From positions 1 through 10,991 of the forward strand of contig DATDTB010000078.1 of the NCBI GenBank assembly GCA_035291025.1: 10,991 nt of DNA, given 5' to 3'. Below are positions 1 through 5,682 of this stretch, one piece after another. The first letter of the stretch is position 1. Each line of letters opens with the position of its first letter. Origin of the DNA: DATDTB01 sp035291025 (GTDB lineage Archaea > Iainarchaeota > Iainarchaeia > JAFGOX01 > DATDTB01). Below the pieces are notes generated by a model, which saw only the letters and a list, made by a program, of their open reading frames with translations, had not been told where the DNA came from and did no database searches. The position numbers and the translations under genes were made by a program.

Positions 1-1482
1 CCGAGGCACGCTACCCGAAGCACTGCAACCCCCGCAGTTAGACGGGTCCACTGAATAATTAGTGCACCGACCACCACAAGAAAAAGTCCCAACAGGACAA
101 CGACACACGCCACCATCACAACTAGCGCCAACGCCCTTGGATTGAATGCAGTCCACGCACGAAGAACCGCAGGCAGTCGGGTTCACGTCACTGCACGTCG
201 AGGGAACGACGTCCTTGCACTGGCTGTTCTCGCAAACCCTGCCAACGCCGCACTGGTTCGGGTCCCCGCTGAACTCGTCAGTCAACGCGTCATTGTCGCC
301 GCAGCCACCGCAATTTCTTGGGTCGGAGGCAGTGAACGCGCACGCCATTGACTCTCCCAGCACAACTTCGGCGGGCAGTTCTGGGACAACGGCAACGCAG
401 GCATTGCTGTAATCACAGTAAGCCAAGCCGCTGGCAATCCAGCAATAACTATTGCAAGGCGTTTCCGGGTCGCGTGGCACGCAGTTACCCCACTCGGACT
501 CGCAGTAAGCAAGGCCAGTCTGCAGGAAATCACAGTAAACACTGCACTTCAAGCCCGAATTCCCCCCCGAACCACTGCACTCACCATTACCTAATTCAGG
601 AATGCTTAGATTTTCTAAGTCGCTGGGGTCTATTCCAGTTCCCGCGCACAACTTGAAGTTAGGCCACATTACGCGGATTTCCGTTTCCTCGGTTAAAGCG
701 CAGCACTTTGCATCCCCTCCGAACCGGTTGCATAACTGCTCGTCGCCTTCCGAACAATAATAAGGAGTGCAAAGCCCGTCAACGCACGCGCGGGGCTTTG
801 TTGGGTCTGAAAGGCAGTTGATTTGGCCAACCCCGCAATTCAAGGAGTCAGCACGGGTGTCAGTGCAGTACCCTTCGCTAGTGCAAGCAGTTCCTTGCGG
901 GCACGCTGCCAGTCCTTGCTGGCCGCAAAGTACAGTCGCACAAGAACCCCCAACGCAAACCTTCGGGTTCAACGCGTCCGCCAAGCAGTTGTTGCCGCAC
1001 GAACCGCAGTTAAACGTATCAATTGAAGTGTCAACACTGCAGGGGCCGCCGCAGTTTCCGCAGTCGGTTGGGCAACTACTGCAAGACTCTCTTCCCTCTT
1101 CTCCCTCCAAGTTGCATACCCCGTCACCGCAATAAAACAGTAACTGGGGCGGTTCGCAATCAAGAGGGCAAGTCAAATAGCTCTCGCCGCCATCGCACCA
1201 CCCGTTCCCGCAAGTAATCGGGGGGACTTGGTTCAGCACCAAGTTTAAAGCCGCGAAAACAGCATTCAAGGCCCACGTAACCGAGTCCCAAATTAAGTCA
1301 ATTGAGACAGGGACAGGGGTGCATCGATGGCACCCGTCATTCCTGCAATCAGTGCATGCCTGGTTTGGGCCACAACTGCAGATCCCGCCGCCCCCGCCGC
1401 CGTCACTGGTCATTACAGCACTCGAGAGACTGGAAAAGAAAACGGAAAAAAGCAATAATGCCAGCAACGGGCGTCTCAGCAT
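1..1482 (-). CDS. Secreted cysteine-rich modular protein (partial, runs off left edge)
   Basis: One reading frame stays open for 494 codons from the ATG at 1482 to the window edge, with no stop. Residues 1-22 form a signal peptide (MLRR, then a Leu/Phe-rich core ending SLSSA), followed by a Gly run and a CxC/CxxC cluster. Residues 56-90 are almost Cys-free and hydrophobic to amphipathic. I count 61 Cys in the visible part. Two CGxGxC...CPxDC modules lie at about 91-109 and 118-141. Further on come NCGSCGNNC-, NCGGC- and CGVGxxC-type segments. Residues about 430-490 (CSDVNPTACGSSCVDC to DPSNCGGCSASGS) closely match the C-terminal module of the paralogue at 7234-8643; by that alignment some 110-120 residues are missing. 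The NCGxC spacing recalls Stig1-like repeats of other secreted proteins (family resemblance only). Likely exported and disulfide-bonded; no enzyme motif seen, function unknown. The start is supported by the signal peptide and a TATA-like box 25 nt upstream. Confidence 0.85.
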   Translation of the reverse strand, partial: MLRRPLLALLLFSVFFSSLSSAVMTSDGGGGGGICSCGPNQACTDCRNDGCHRCTPVPVSIDLIWDSVTWALNAVFAALNLVLNQVPPITCGNGWCDGGESYLTCPLDCEPPQLLFYCGDGVCNLEGEEGRESCSSCPTDCGNCGGPCSVDTSIDTFNCGSCGNNCLADALNPKVCVGGSCATVLCGQQGLAACPQGTACTSEGYCTDTRADSLNCGVGQINCLSDPTKPRACVDGLCTPYYCSEGDEQLCNRFGGDAKCCALTEETEIRVMWPNFKLCAGTGIDPSDLENLSIPELGNGECSGSGGNSGLKCSVYCDFLQTGLAYCESEWGNCVPRDPETPCNSYCWIASGLAYCDYSNACVAVVPELPAEVVLGESMACAFTASDPRNCGGCGDNDALTDEFSGDPNQCGVGRVCENSQCKDVVPSTCSDVNPTACGSSCVDCIQSKGVGASCDGGVCRCPVGTFSCGGRCTNYSVDPSNCGGCSASGSVPR

Positions 1483-1502
1483 TAGTACATTACGAGTCTT
1501 AG

Positions 1503-1511
1503 AAATAAAAA
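1503..1511 (-). promoter_or_regulatory. TATA-like box of the cysteine-rich gene
   Basis: On the minus strand this reads TTTTTATTT, centred about 25 nt upstream of the ATG at 1482. Archaeal transcription usually starts about 25 nt downstream of the TATA centre, so a leaderless or nearly leaderless transcript is inferred. There is no Shine-Dalgarno sequence before the ATG. Confidence 0.5.
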
Positions 1512-1522
1512 CCTTGTCATAA

Positions 1523-1543
1523 GTCCCTGAATGCCTCGCTCAA
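1523..1543 (-). repeat. Direct repeat copy A: remnant of the ThrRS editing gene 3' end
   Basis: Minus strand reads TTGAGCGAGGC, then A, then TTCAGGGAC. It matches copy B (2245-2265) at 20 of 21 positions in the same orientation. Read in the frame of the editing gene and extended by neighbouring codons it encodes PLSEAFRDL and a stop (TGA at 1517-1519); the intact gene ends PLSEAFRDV and stop. The toxin gene's own stop codon (1540-1542) lies inside this copy in another frame. No start or upstream part of an editing gene is present here, so this is a remnant of a gene end. Confidence 0.85.
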
Positions 1544-1956
1544 CGGCCATTATAGAGTTCAAGTAAGTCCTTCGTGGTGAACACCTTCACGGCTTTTTGT
1601 CGCTGGAAATGCTTGTCATCCGACCAAATCGGGCAGTCAAGGGTCAGCGCTGCCGCAACGAATTGGGCGTCGTCAATGTCTATTTTAGCCATTACGCGCC
1701 TTGCAATTGGGTATTTTTCAGCAAGCAACAACTCGTGCATTACGCTGGTGCGCTGCAAGACTCTTTCAAGCAATGCGTCAAATTCCGTGCTGGTGAGACC
1801 GGTTCGCTTCAAGAGCAAGGGCTTGTGTTCCTCAAGTTCTGCTCTGGCAATGAACGGGGTGTAAAAACTAAGGCGGTCGTCCAACAACAATTTGCGAGAA
1901 TAGGAATCCCGGATTAAGGCTGCAATTATTCGGTTAGTGTCAATTACAAGTATCAT
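1540..1956 (-). CDS. vapC: PIN-domain ribonuclease toxin, VapC-like
   Basis: 138 residues, the normal size for a single PIN domain. The N-terminal strand carries VIDTN (Asp6). An ARAELEEH segment supplies the conserved acidic residue near Glu40. DIDDAQFVAAAL (about 93-104) and IWSDDKHF (about 110-117) supply the remaining acidic residues of the metal-binding site (Asp96, Asp113/114). In this family these residues bind Mg or Mn ions for RNA cleavage; VapC toxins typically cut tRNA or rRNA, but the target here cannot be read from sequence. The ATG follows the antitoxin stop by 1 nt (TGA-A-ATG), so translation is probably coupled. The stop codon lies inside a direct repeat of the ThrRS editing gene 3' end, so the gene ends exactly at the presumed cassette boundary. 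It could instead be a housekeeping PIN nuclease, but the paired small gene favours a toxin. Confidence 0.85.
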   Translation of the reverse strand: MILVIDTNRIIAALIRDSYSRKLLLDDRLSFYTPFIARAELEEHKPLLLKRTGLTSTEFDALLERVLQRTSVMHELLLAEKYPIARRVMAKIDIDDAQFVAAALTLDCPIWSDDKHFQRQKAVKVFTTKDLLELYNGR

Positions 1957-1957
1957 T

Positions 1958-2179
1958 TCAGAAGCCCTTGGACTCCAAGCGCTTGCGCATGGCGTGCTTT
2001 ATTTTATGGCCGATTTCCTCCGCTTCCTCCTCGGTCAGCTTGCTGTTCCTAAGCAATCGGTTAAAGAGTTCCAGTTCCTCAATCTTTCGCTTGAAGGATT
2101 GCCTTGCAATGTCGCTCCACTTAAGTTCGGAGTGTTTCTGCATTTTCCTGTACAATTCCTCTGGGACAGACAAAGTCAT
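1958..2179 (-). CDS. vapB: VapB-type antitoxin, ribbon-helix-helix-like
   Basis: From the ATG at 2179 this gives 73 residues beginning MTLSVPEELYRKM, a short beta strand then helix, as in ribbon-helix-helix antitoxins. It continues with KWSDIARQSFKRKIEELE, then a charged helical C-terminus (KLTEEEAEEIGHKIKHAMRKRLESKGF) likely to wrap and inhibit the PIN toxin encoded 1 nt downstream. Antitoxins of this kind usually bind their own promoter as dimers, alone or with toxin, so autoregulation is inferred. A GTG at 2197 is an alternative start adding six residues (MVFLVN); it sits 28 nt from the TATA centre and could serve a leaderless message, and it is immediately preceded by an in-frame stop. 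Neither start has a well-placed Shine-Dalgarno; a GGTGG lies 13-14 nt before the ATG. Confidence 0.8.
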   Translation of the reverse strand: MTLSVPEELYRKMQKHSELKWSDIARQSFKRKIEELELFNRLLRNSKLTEEEAEEIGHKIKHAMRKRLESKGF

Positions 2180-2220
2180 GTTAACCAAGAAAACCACCTA
2201 TTTGTATTACGTGCTAGCAC

Positions 2221-2230
2221 ATATAAATAG
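2221..2230 (-). promoter_or_regulatory. TATA box of the vapBC cassette
   Basis: Minus strand CTATTTATAT, a good archaeal TATA match, centred near 2225. It predicts transcription starting near 2200, just ahead of the antitoxin. It lies between the ThrRS editing gene stop (2239-2241) and the antitoxin, so the cassette appears to carry its own promoter. Confidence 0.55.
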
Positions 2231-2238
2231 CTTGCGGT

Positions 2239-2652
2239 TCAAACGTCCCTGAAGGCCTCGCTCAAGGGATGGCCCTTGCATTCAATCTTGAATTCCTTGT
2301 ACCAGCCGAACGGGCTGCGGTGAACCTCGAAACCCTGCGCCGCCAGCTCAACTTCAAGGTCCTGCAATAAGTCCTTGGCGAAGGCTGGCTTTGAAAGCGA
2401 GCGCGACAAGTGCGCGTAAGGGTATAACACGACTTTTTTGCACTTGATCCTGTCGCAGAAAGTCGCGAGTTCTTGCGCGAAGGACTGCTTCACTGAGTCC
2501 TTTCGTTGCTCGTCCTTTTGCTCCACGCACGTCAAGGCAGCGACAACGTCCTTGAACTCCCCTGAACGGTGCGGGGGGTTGGGCTCGGCTATGGGCGTTT
2601 CCTCGGTTACCTTGTAGGAAAACGAGTCGCAGTGCAAGAAGAGTATTTTCAT
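2239..2652 (-). CDS. Free-standing threonyl-tRNA synthetase editing domain (ThrRS-ed)
   Basis: 137 residues matching the N-terminal editing domain of archaeal ThrRS (tRNA-Thr_ED family, D-aminoacyl-tRNA deacylase fold), which hydrolyses Ser-tRNA(Thr). Seen directly: the start MKILFLHCD; LYPYAHLS with His81; SPFGWYKEFKIECKGHPLSEAF with Tyr118 and Lys119. These match, with an offset of two, the editing-site residues of the Pyrococcus abyssi domain. The protein stops right after GHPLSEAFRDV, where fused archaeal ThrRS would run through a short linker into the catalytic part. That part is the separate gene at 5683-7149. Crenarchaeal ThrRS-ed proteins described before keep an anticodon-binding domain; this one has none. 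It lies 24 nt downstream of a winged-helix gene on the same strand and is probably cotranscribed with it. Its last codons recur beyond the vapBC cassette. Confidence 0.9.
   Translation of the reverse strand: MKILFLHCDSFSYKVTEETPIAEPNPPHRSGEFKDVVAALTCVEQKDEQRKDSVKQSFAQELATFCDRIKCKKVVLYPYAHLSRSLSKPAFAKDLLQDLEVELAAQGFEVHRSPFGWYKEFKIECKGHPLSEAFRDV
2245..2265 (-). repeat. Direct repeat copy B: 3' end of the intact ThrRS editing gene
   Basis: Minus strand TTGAGCGAGGC, then C, then TTCAGGGAC. It encodes LSEAFRD within the intact gene and repeats copy A (1523-1543) 722 nt away, with one mismatch, in the same orientation. The pair brackets the toxin-antitoxin genes. Confidence 0.85.
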
Positions 2653-2676
2653 GAAACTCGTCCCACTAGGAAAAAG

Positions 2677-3009
2677 TCAGGCCATGCGCGCTTGGGGCGA
2701 AGGCTTGTCATTGAATTTTCCGCTGGAGTAGTCAATTGACAGGTTAACGTCCAGTTCCAGGAGTCTCTGCGCGGCAGGGTTCGCCCTGTTCAACTGGAAC
2801 ATTTGAGACTTCCCGGCAACCCGGGTTTGCTTGATTACCCCAAGCTTCAAGAGCCTTGAAATAACAGAATCCAATGTGACACGTGACACGCCGCTTTCCC
2901 TTGCGATGTCGGACTTGGAGTAGTCAAAGGAGTCGTTGTCGAGGAAAAAGTCCACCACTCGAATGAATGGGGTGTCTCCAAACATTTTAAGGAAAATGCT
3001 CTCGTCCAT
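2677..3009 (-). CDS. Winged helix-turn-helix transcriptional regulator
   Basis: 110 residues. Residues about 12-30 (DTPFIRVVDFFLDNDSFDYS) form the first helix and turn. KSDIARESGVSRVTLDSVISRLLKLGVIKQTR follows as a helix-turn-helix with recognition helix. AGKSQMFQLNRANPAAQRLLELD then gives the wing and last helix. This arrangement is typical of a winged-helix family common in archaea, whose ligands and targets are mostly unknown. The last 20 or so residues look disordered. The ATG at 3009 lies 27 nt from a TATA-like box, consistent with a leaderless start; a GGTG only 1 nt before the ATG is too close to act as a Shine-Dalgarno. It is the first gene of a probable two-gene transcript with the ThrRS editing gene and diverges from another winged-helix-like gene, so regulation of the shared promoter region is plausible but inferred. 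Confidence 0.8.
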   Translation of the reverse strand: MDESIFLKMFGDTPFIRVVDFFLDNDSFDYSKSDIARESGVSRVTLDSVISRLLKLGVIKQTRVAGKSQMFQLNRANPAAQRLLELDVNLSIDYSSGKFNDKPSPQARMA

Positions 3010-3032
3010 GCACCAAGAAGCAGCGCATAGGG

Positions 3033-3044
3033 TTTAAAAACTTT
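3033..3044 (-). promoter_or_regulatory. TATA-like box in the divergent 3010-3079 region
   Basis: Minus strand AAAGTTTTTAAA: a T-rich TATA with an AAAG element in the BRE position, centred 27 nt before the winged-helix ATG at 3009. The plus strand of the same stretch (TTTAAAAACTTTATCAAA) can also serve as TATA for the divergent gene at 3080, so the two promoters seem to overlap. Confidence 0.5.
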
Positions 3045-3079
3045 ATCAAACGTTGTACAGAAAATAAACATTGGCTTTT

Positions 3080-3355
3080 ATGGGCGAAGACTTGAGGCAC
3101 TTAAGGATCAAGTACGCAATTCTAAGAAAGCTGCACAGGAAAGCAATGTGGGGCGGTAATTACCGGCCGCTGGAAACTGCCATTAGCGGGGTGCCAAGCC
3201 ACGAAAAGGGGCTTGCAAGGAAAGTTGCGGCAGAGCTCGTGAAAACTGGGTGGTTATTGGAACACAAGGGAGGCCATACCATTTCCCTAAACGTGGACAT
3301 GAAAAGGGAAATCGATGAATTCATCAAGAAGCACGCCACGGAAGAGCTTGATTGA
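3080..3355 (+). CDS. Small archaeal winged-helix-like protein, function unknown
   Basis: 91 residues from the ATG at 3080 (MGEDLRHLRIKYAILRKLH). A TTG at 3071 would add three residues; no Shine-Dalgarno favours either, and ATG is preferred for codon reasons. The basic first helix is followed by a WGG turn, then YRPLETAISGVPSHEKGLARKVAAELVKTGWLLEHKGGHTISLN. This last stretch reads as helix, turn, helix and a beta wing, ending in a helix (KREIDEFIKKH). The pattern fits a short winged-helix nucleic-acid-binding protein, and I recall similar unannotated proteins in archaea, but no specific family name can be defended. It is divergent from the regulator at 2677-3009 across about 70 nt and lies upstream of pgk-gap on the same strand, with a 123-nt gap containing an inverted repeat and a T-run. 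Confidence 0.7.
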   Translation: MGEDLRHLRIKYAILRKLHRKAMWGGNYRPLETAISGVPSHEKGLARKVAAELVKTGWLLEHKGGHTISLNVDMKREIDEFIKKHATEELD

Positions 3356-3379
3356 AATCCTACTGAAAGCATGATGAAA

Positions 3380-3409
3380 GGCATTTAAGTTAATGCCCTT
3401 CACTTTTTT
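3380..3409 (+). terminator. Inverted repeat followed by a T-run (terminator or operator)
   Basis: GGCATT (3380-3385) and AATGCC (3392-3397) are perfect 6-bp arms around a TAAGTT loop. CTTCA and spacer bases follow, then six T at 3404-3409. It lies 24 nt past the stop of the gene ending at 3355 and 70 nt before pgk. T-runs alone can end archaeal transcription, so a terminator is plausible; the TTTAAGTTA core could also be a TATA element or operator for pgk-gap. The remaining intergenic bases show nothing further apart from the pgk ribosome site. Confidence 0.4.
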
Positions 3410-3460
3410 CAGCGCCAACTCAAAGTTCGTTTTGCGGAAAAGCACGGGAAAAGATAAAGT

Positions 3461-3470
3461 GAAAGGGGGG
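3461..3470 (+). promoter_or_regulatory. Purine-rich ribosome-binding site deciding the pgk TTG start
   Basis: GAAAGGGGGG ends 8 nt before TTG 3479. An in-frame TAA at 3455-3457 leaves no ATG or GTG upstream, so TTG is the only start that keeps the N-terminal PGK strand. Confidence 0.5.
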
Positions 3471-3478
3471 TTTTTTCC

Positions 3479-4663
3479 TTGTTTGACAACTCCATAGTCT
3501 TCGACAAAGTTGACGTAAACGTGCCCATAGACCCGGCAACCGGGAAAATAATCGACATCCAGAAAATACTTGAAACCGAAAAATCAGTTAGGTGGTGCTT
3601 CGCCAACGGCGCGTACTCCGTCGTCGTCCTGTCACACCAGGGCCGCAAAAAAGACGAGTCGCTGGAAAAGCACGCTCAAGTCCTCGGCGAACGGTTTCCT
3701 GTCACGTTGTTCGCGGCAAGGACTGGAAGCGAAGCAGTCAAGAAAATCGCGGGCGCGAAAAAAGGAAGCGTCATAGTCTTGGAGAACCTGCGCAGCGACG
3801 ACGAGGAAAAGGACTATGGGGACGCAACGCAGACCAAGCTTTACGGAATGCTCAAAGAAGTCGAGCAAAAAAGCGGGAAGAAGGTCGCCTTCGTGAAGGA
3901 CGACTTTTCCGTGTGCCACCGGAAAGACCTTTGTGTTTACGGCCTGCCAAGGCAGTTGAAGAAGGAAGGCTACAAGGTCGTGGCGGGGCCCGTCATGCAA
4001 GAAGAACTGGAAAAGGCAAAGGTTGCCTCGCAGAAAATGAAGGAACGCAAGGTCATCGGGATTTGGGGCGGGAAAAAGCTCGAGGACTACATCAACGTTT
4101 TCAAGGCGCTCCTAGAAAAAAGGAAGGACGCAATAGTCCTGACTTCGGGGCCGCTTTCCATACTAATGCAGTCAGCCATGGGCCTGGACGTGGGGGAAAA
4201 CGCGAAGGCCTTCAAGATCACTCCGGAGTTGACCGAGAAAGCCAAGTCAATAGTTGAAAAATTCAACAAGCAAGTAGTGATGCCGCTTGACTACTACTCT
4301 GCAACGGGCAAGGGACGGGAGCTCGTGAGCGCCAACGACTTGCGTGGCGTGATAGTGGACTTGGGGCCGAGGACCGTTGAGGCTTACAAGAAGGTCTTGA
4401 GGGAAAACCCGCGCTCCGCCATCATTGGGAACGGGCCGCTGGGCGAGTACGAAAAGGAGGAAAACCGAGTGGGCACGTGGGAAGTCTACGCCGAAGCCTT
4501 CAACCCCGCCAACAACCACTTCGTCATGGGCGGCGGGGGCGACTTCAACGCGGTAATGCACATGCTCGGACTGCAGCCGCACGTTTCGAGCACTGGCGGG
4601 AAGGCGTTCCTGGAATGCGTCGTGAACGGCGGGATGCCGGGCTTGGAGGTAATTGAATGGTGA
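3479..4663 (+). CDS. pgk: Phosphoglycerate kinase
   Basis: 394 residues, the usual PGK length, starting at TTG. PGK transfers phosphate between 1,3-bisphosphoglycerate and ADP in the cytosol. Seen in order: KVDVNVPI (10-17, usually RVDFNVP); LSHQGRKKD with His53 and Arg56; LENLR with Arg105; DDFSVCHR with Arg148; AGPVMQEEL (169-177) in the hinge region; WGGKKLEDYI (196-205) with nucleotide-site Lys200; GNGPLGEYE (318-325); GGGGDF (351-356); and HVSSTGGKAFLE near the end. The main substrate-binding basic residues are kept, but several signature positions differ: Lys10 and Lys29 stand where Arg is usual, and Phe356 follows GGGD in place of Thr or Ser. A divergent but probably active enzyme. Its end overlaps the gap start by 7 nt (ATGGTGA), so the two genes form an operon with coupled translation. 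Confidence 0.95.
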   Translation: MFDNSIVFDKVDVNVPIDPATGKIIDIQKILETEKSVRWCFANGAYSVVVLSHQGRKKDESLEKHAQVLGERFPVTLFAARTGSEAVKKIAGAKKGSVIVLENLRSDDEEKDYGDATQTKLYGMLKEVEQKSGKKVAFVKDDFSVCHRKDLCVYGLPRQLKKEGYKVVAGPVMQEELEKAKVASQKMKERKVIGIWGGKKLEDYINVFKALLEKRKDAIVLTSGPLSILMQSAMGLDVGENAKAFKITPELTEKAKSIVEKFNKQVVMPLDYYSATGKGRELVSANDLRGVIVDLGPRTVEAYKKVLRENPRSAIIGNGPLGEYEKEENRVGTWEVYAEAFNPANNHFVMGGGGDFNAVMHMLGLQPHVSSTGGKAFLECVVNGGMPGLEVIEW

Positions 4664-5676
4664 ACGTGTGCATAAACGGCTACGGGACAATCGGGAAACG
4701 CGTCGCTGAAGTAATTGCAAGGCACGAAAAGCTAAAGCTCTTGGGGGTTTCAAAGTACTCCCCTGACTCTGACGCAAAACTGGCCGTGTTGAACGGCTTC
4801 AAGGTGTTCGTGCCCAGGGAAAAAGTCCAGGAATTCCAGGAGAAAAAAATTCCAGTTGCGGGCACTGTTGACGAATTGCTTGACGCAAGCGACTTGGTCA
4901 TTGACTGCTCGCCTGACAAGACGGGGGAGAAAAACAAGGCCGTTTACTCTGGAAAGGGGAAAAAGGCGGTGTTCCAGGGCGGCGAAGAAGAAGGCATTGG
5001 GTTCAGCTTCAACGCCCGCAGCAACTTCGACGACGCCAAGGGAAAACAGTTCGTGCGCGTCGTCAGCTGCAACACCACGGGGTACTGCCGAATACTCAAG
5101 CCGTTGGGCGAGAAGTACAAAATTGAAAGCGTTTTCGCGACGCTCATCAGGCGGGGCGCGGACTTGAACGACTCCAAGGGCTCGGCGTTGAACAGCGTGG
5201 ACTGGAAAGCTAACAGTCACCACGCCGACGACGTGAAAAGCGTCCTGAAAGGAGTGAAGATCAGCAGCGTAGCATTCAAGGTGCCCCACACGCACGCGCA
5301 CATCAACTCGCTCTTGGTGAAGTTCAACGGAAATGCCCCGTCAAAGGACGAATTGAGGGAGTTGTACAAGGGCGAACGCGTGGTGGTACTGGAAAAGGCG
5401 AAGTCTAGTTCGCAAGTCATAGAGGCAGCGAGGGACTTGGGCTTGAAAAGGTTCGACTTGTTCATGCCCTGCATTTTATTGAACACTGTCATGACGGAAG
5501 GCGATTCATTGTTCCTGACGTTCATCACGCCCCAGGAGTCAATAGTCGTGCCGGAAAACGTTGACGCGGCAGTTGCGCAAACAGGGGTAATGGGAAGGAA
5601 GGAGTCAATGGATTACACTGACGAGTTGATGGGCTTGAAGGACACCAAGGCAAAGCTGGAAAAAGTGTTTTCCTGA
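4657..5676 (+). CDS. gap: Archaeal type II glyceraldehyde-3-phosphate dehydrogenase (phosphorylating)
   Basis: 339 residues, the expected length for the archaeal class. It interconverts glyceraldehyde-3-phosphate plus phosphate and 1,3-bisphosphoglycerate using NAD(P), directly before PGK in glycolysis. The Rossmann motif INGYGTIGKRVAEVI spans 6-20. The archaeal catalytic motif VSCNTTGYCR places the nucleophile at Cys138. DCSPDKTG (83-90) and RRGADLNDSKG are family-typical, and VPHTHAHINSLLV follows the phosphate-binding part. Cofactor preference cannot be read with certainty. The ATG overlaps the pgk stop. The gene ends 6 nt before the convergently oriented ThrRS stop, so there is almost no room for a terminator hairpin and the two converging transcripts probably overlap at their 3' ends. 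Confidence 0.95.
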   Translation: MVNVCINGYGTIGKRVAEVIARHEKLKLLGVSKYSPDSDAKLAVLNGFKVFVPREKVQEFQEKKIPVAGTVDELLDASDLVIDCSPDKTGEKNKAVYSGKGKKAVFQGGEEEGIGFSFNARSNFDDAKGKQFVRVVSCNTTGYCRILKPLGEKYKIESVFATLIRRGADLNDSKGSALNSVDWKANSHHADDVKSVLKGVKISSVAFKVPHTHAHINSLLVKFNGNAPSKDELRELYKGERVVVLEKAKSSSQVIEAARDLGLKRFDLFMPCILLNTVMTEGDSLFLTFITPQESIVVPENVDAAVAQTGVMGRKESMDYTDELMGLKDTKAKLEKVFS

Positions 5677-5682
5677 AAAGCG

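Noticed and set aside
142..1163. Several plus- and minus-strand open frames of 60-120 codons in 142-1217
   Set aside because: They are shadows of the 494-codon cysteine-rich frame on the minus strand, whose signal peptide and paralogue show it is the real gene.
1483..2238. Transposon or insertion sequence around vapBC
   Set aside because: No transposase and no terminal inverted repeats; the flanking repeat is a gene 3' end in direct orientation, which fits end-of-gene integration better than a transposon target duplication.
3371..3410. Possible C/D box RNA (ATGATGA at 3371-3377)
   Set aside because: A CTGA box lies only upstream, none follows at guide distance, and no C' or D' pair is seen; the downstream palindrome explains the region better.
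3592..4257. 221-codon plus-strand open frame inside pgk
   Set aside because: It is an Arg/Gly-rich out-of-frame translation of pgk; all PGK motifs lie in the 3479-4663 frame.
4247..5301. 176- and 183-codon minus-strand frames across pgk and gap
   Set aside because: Antisense shadows without family motifs; both sense genes are unmistakable and overlap as an operon.
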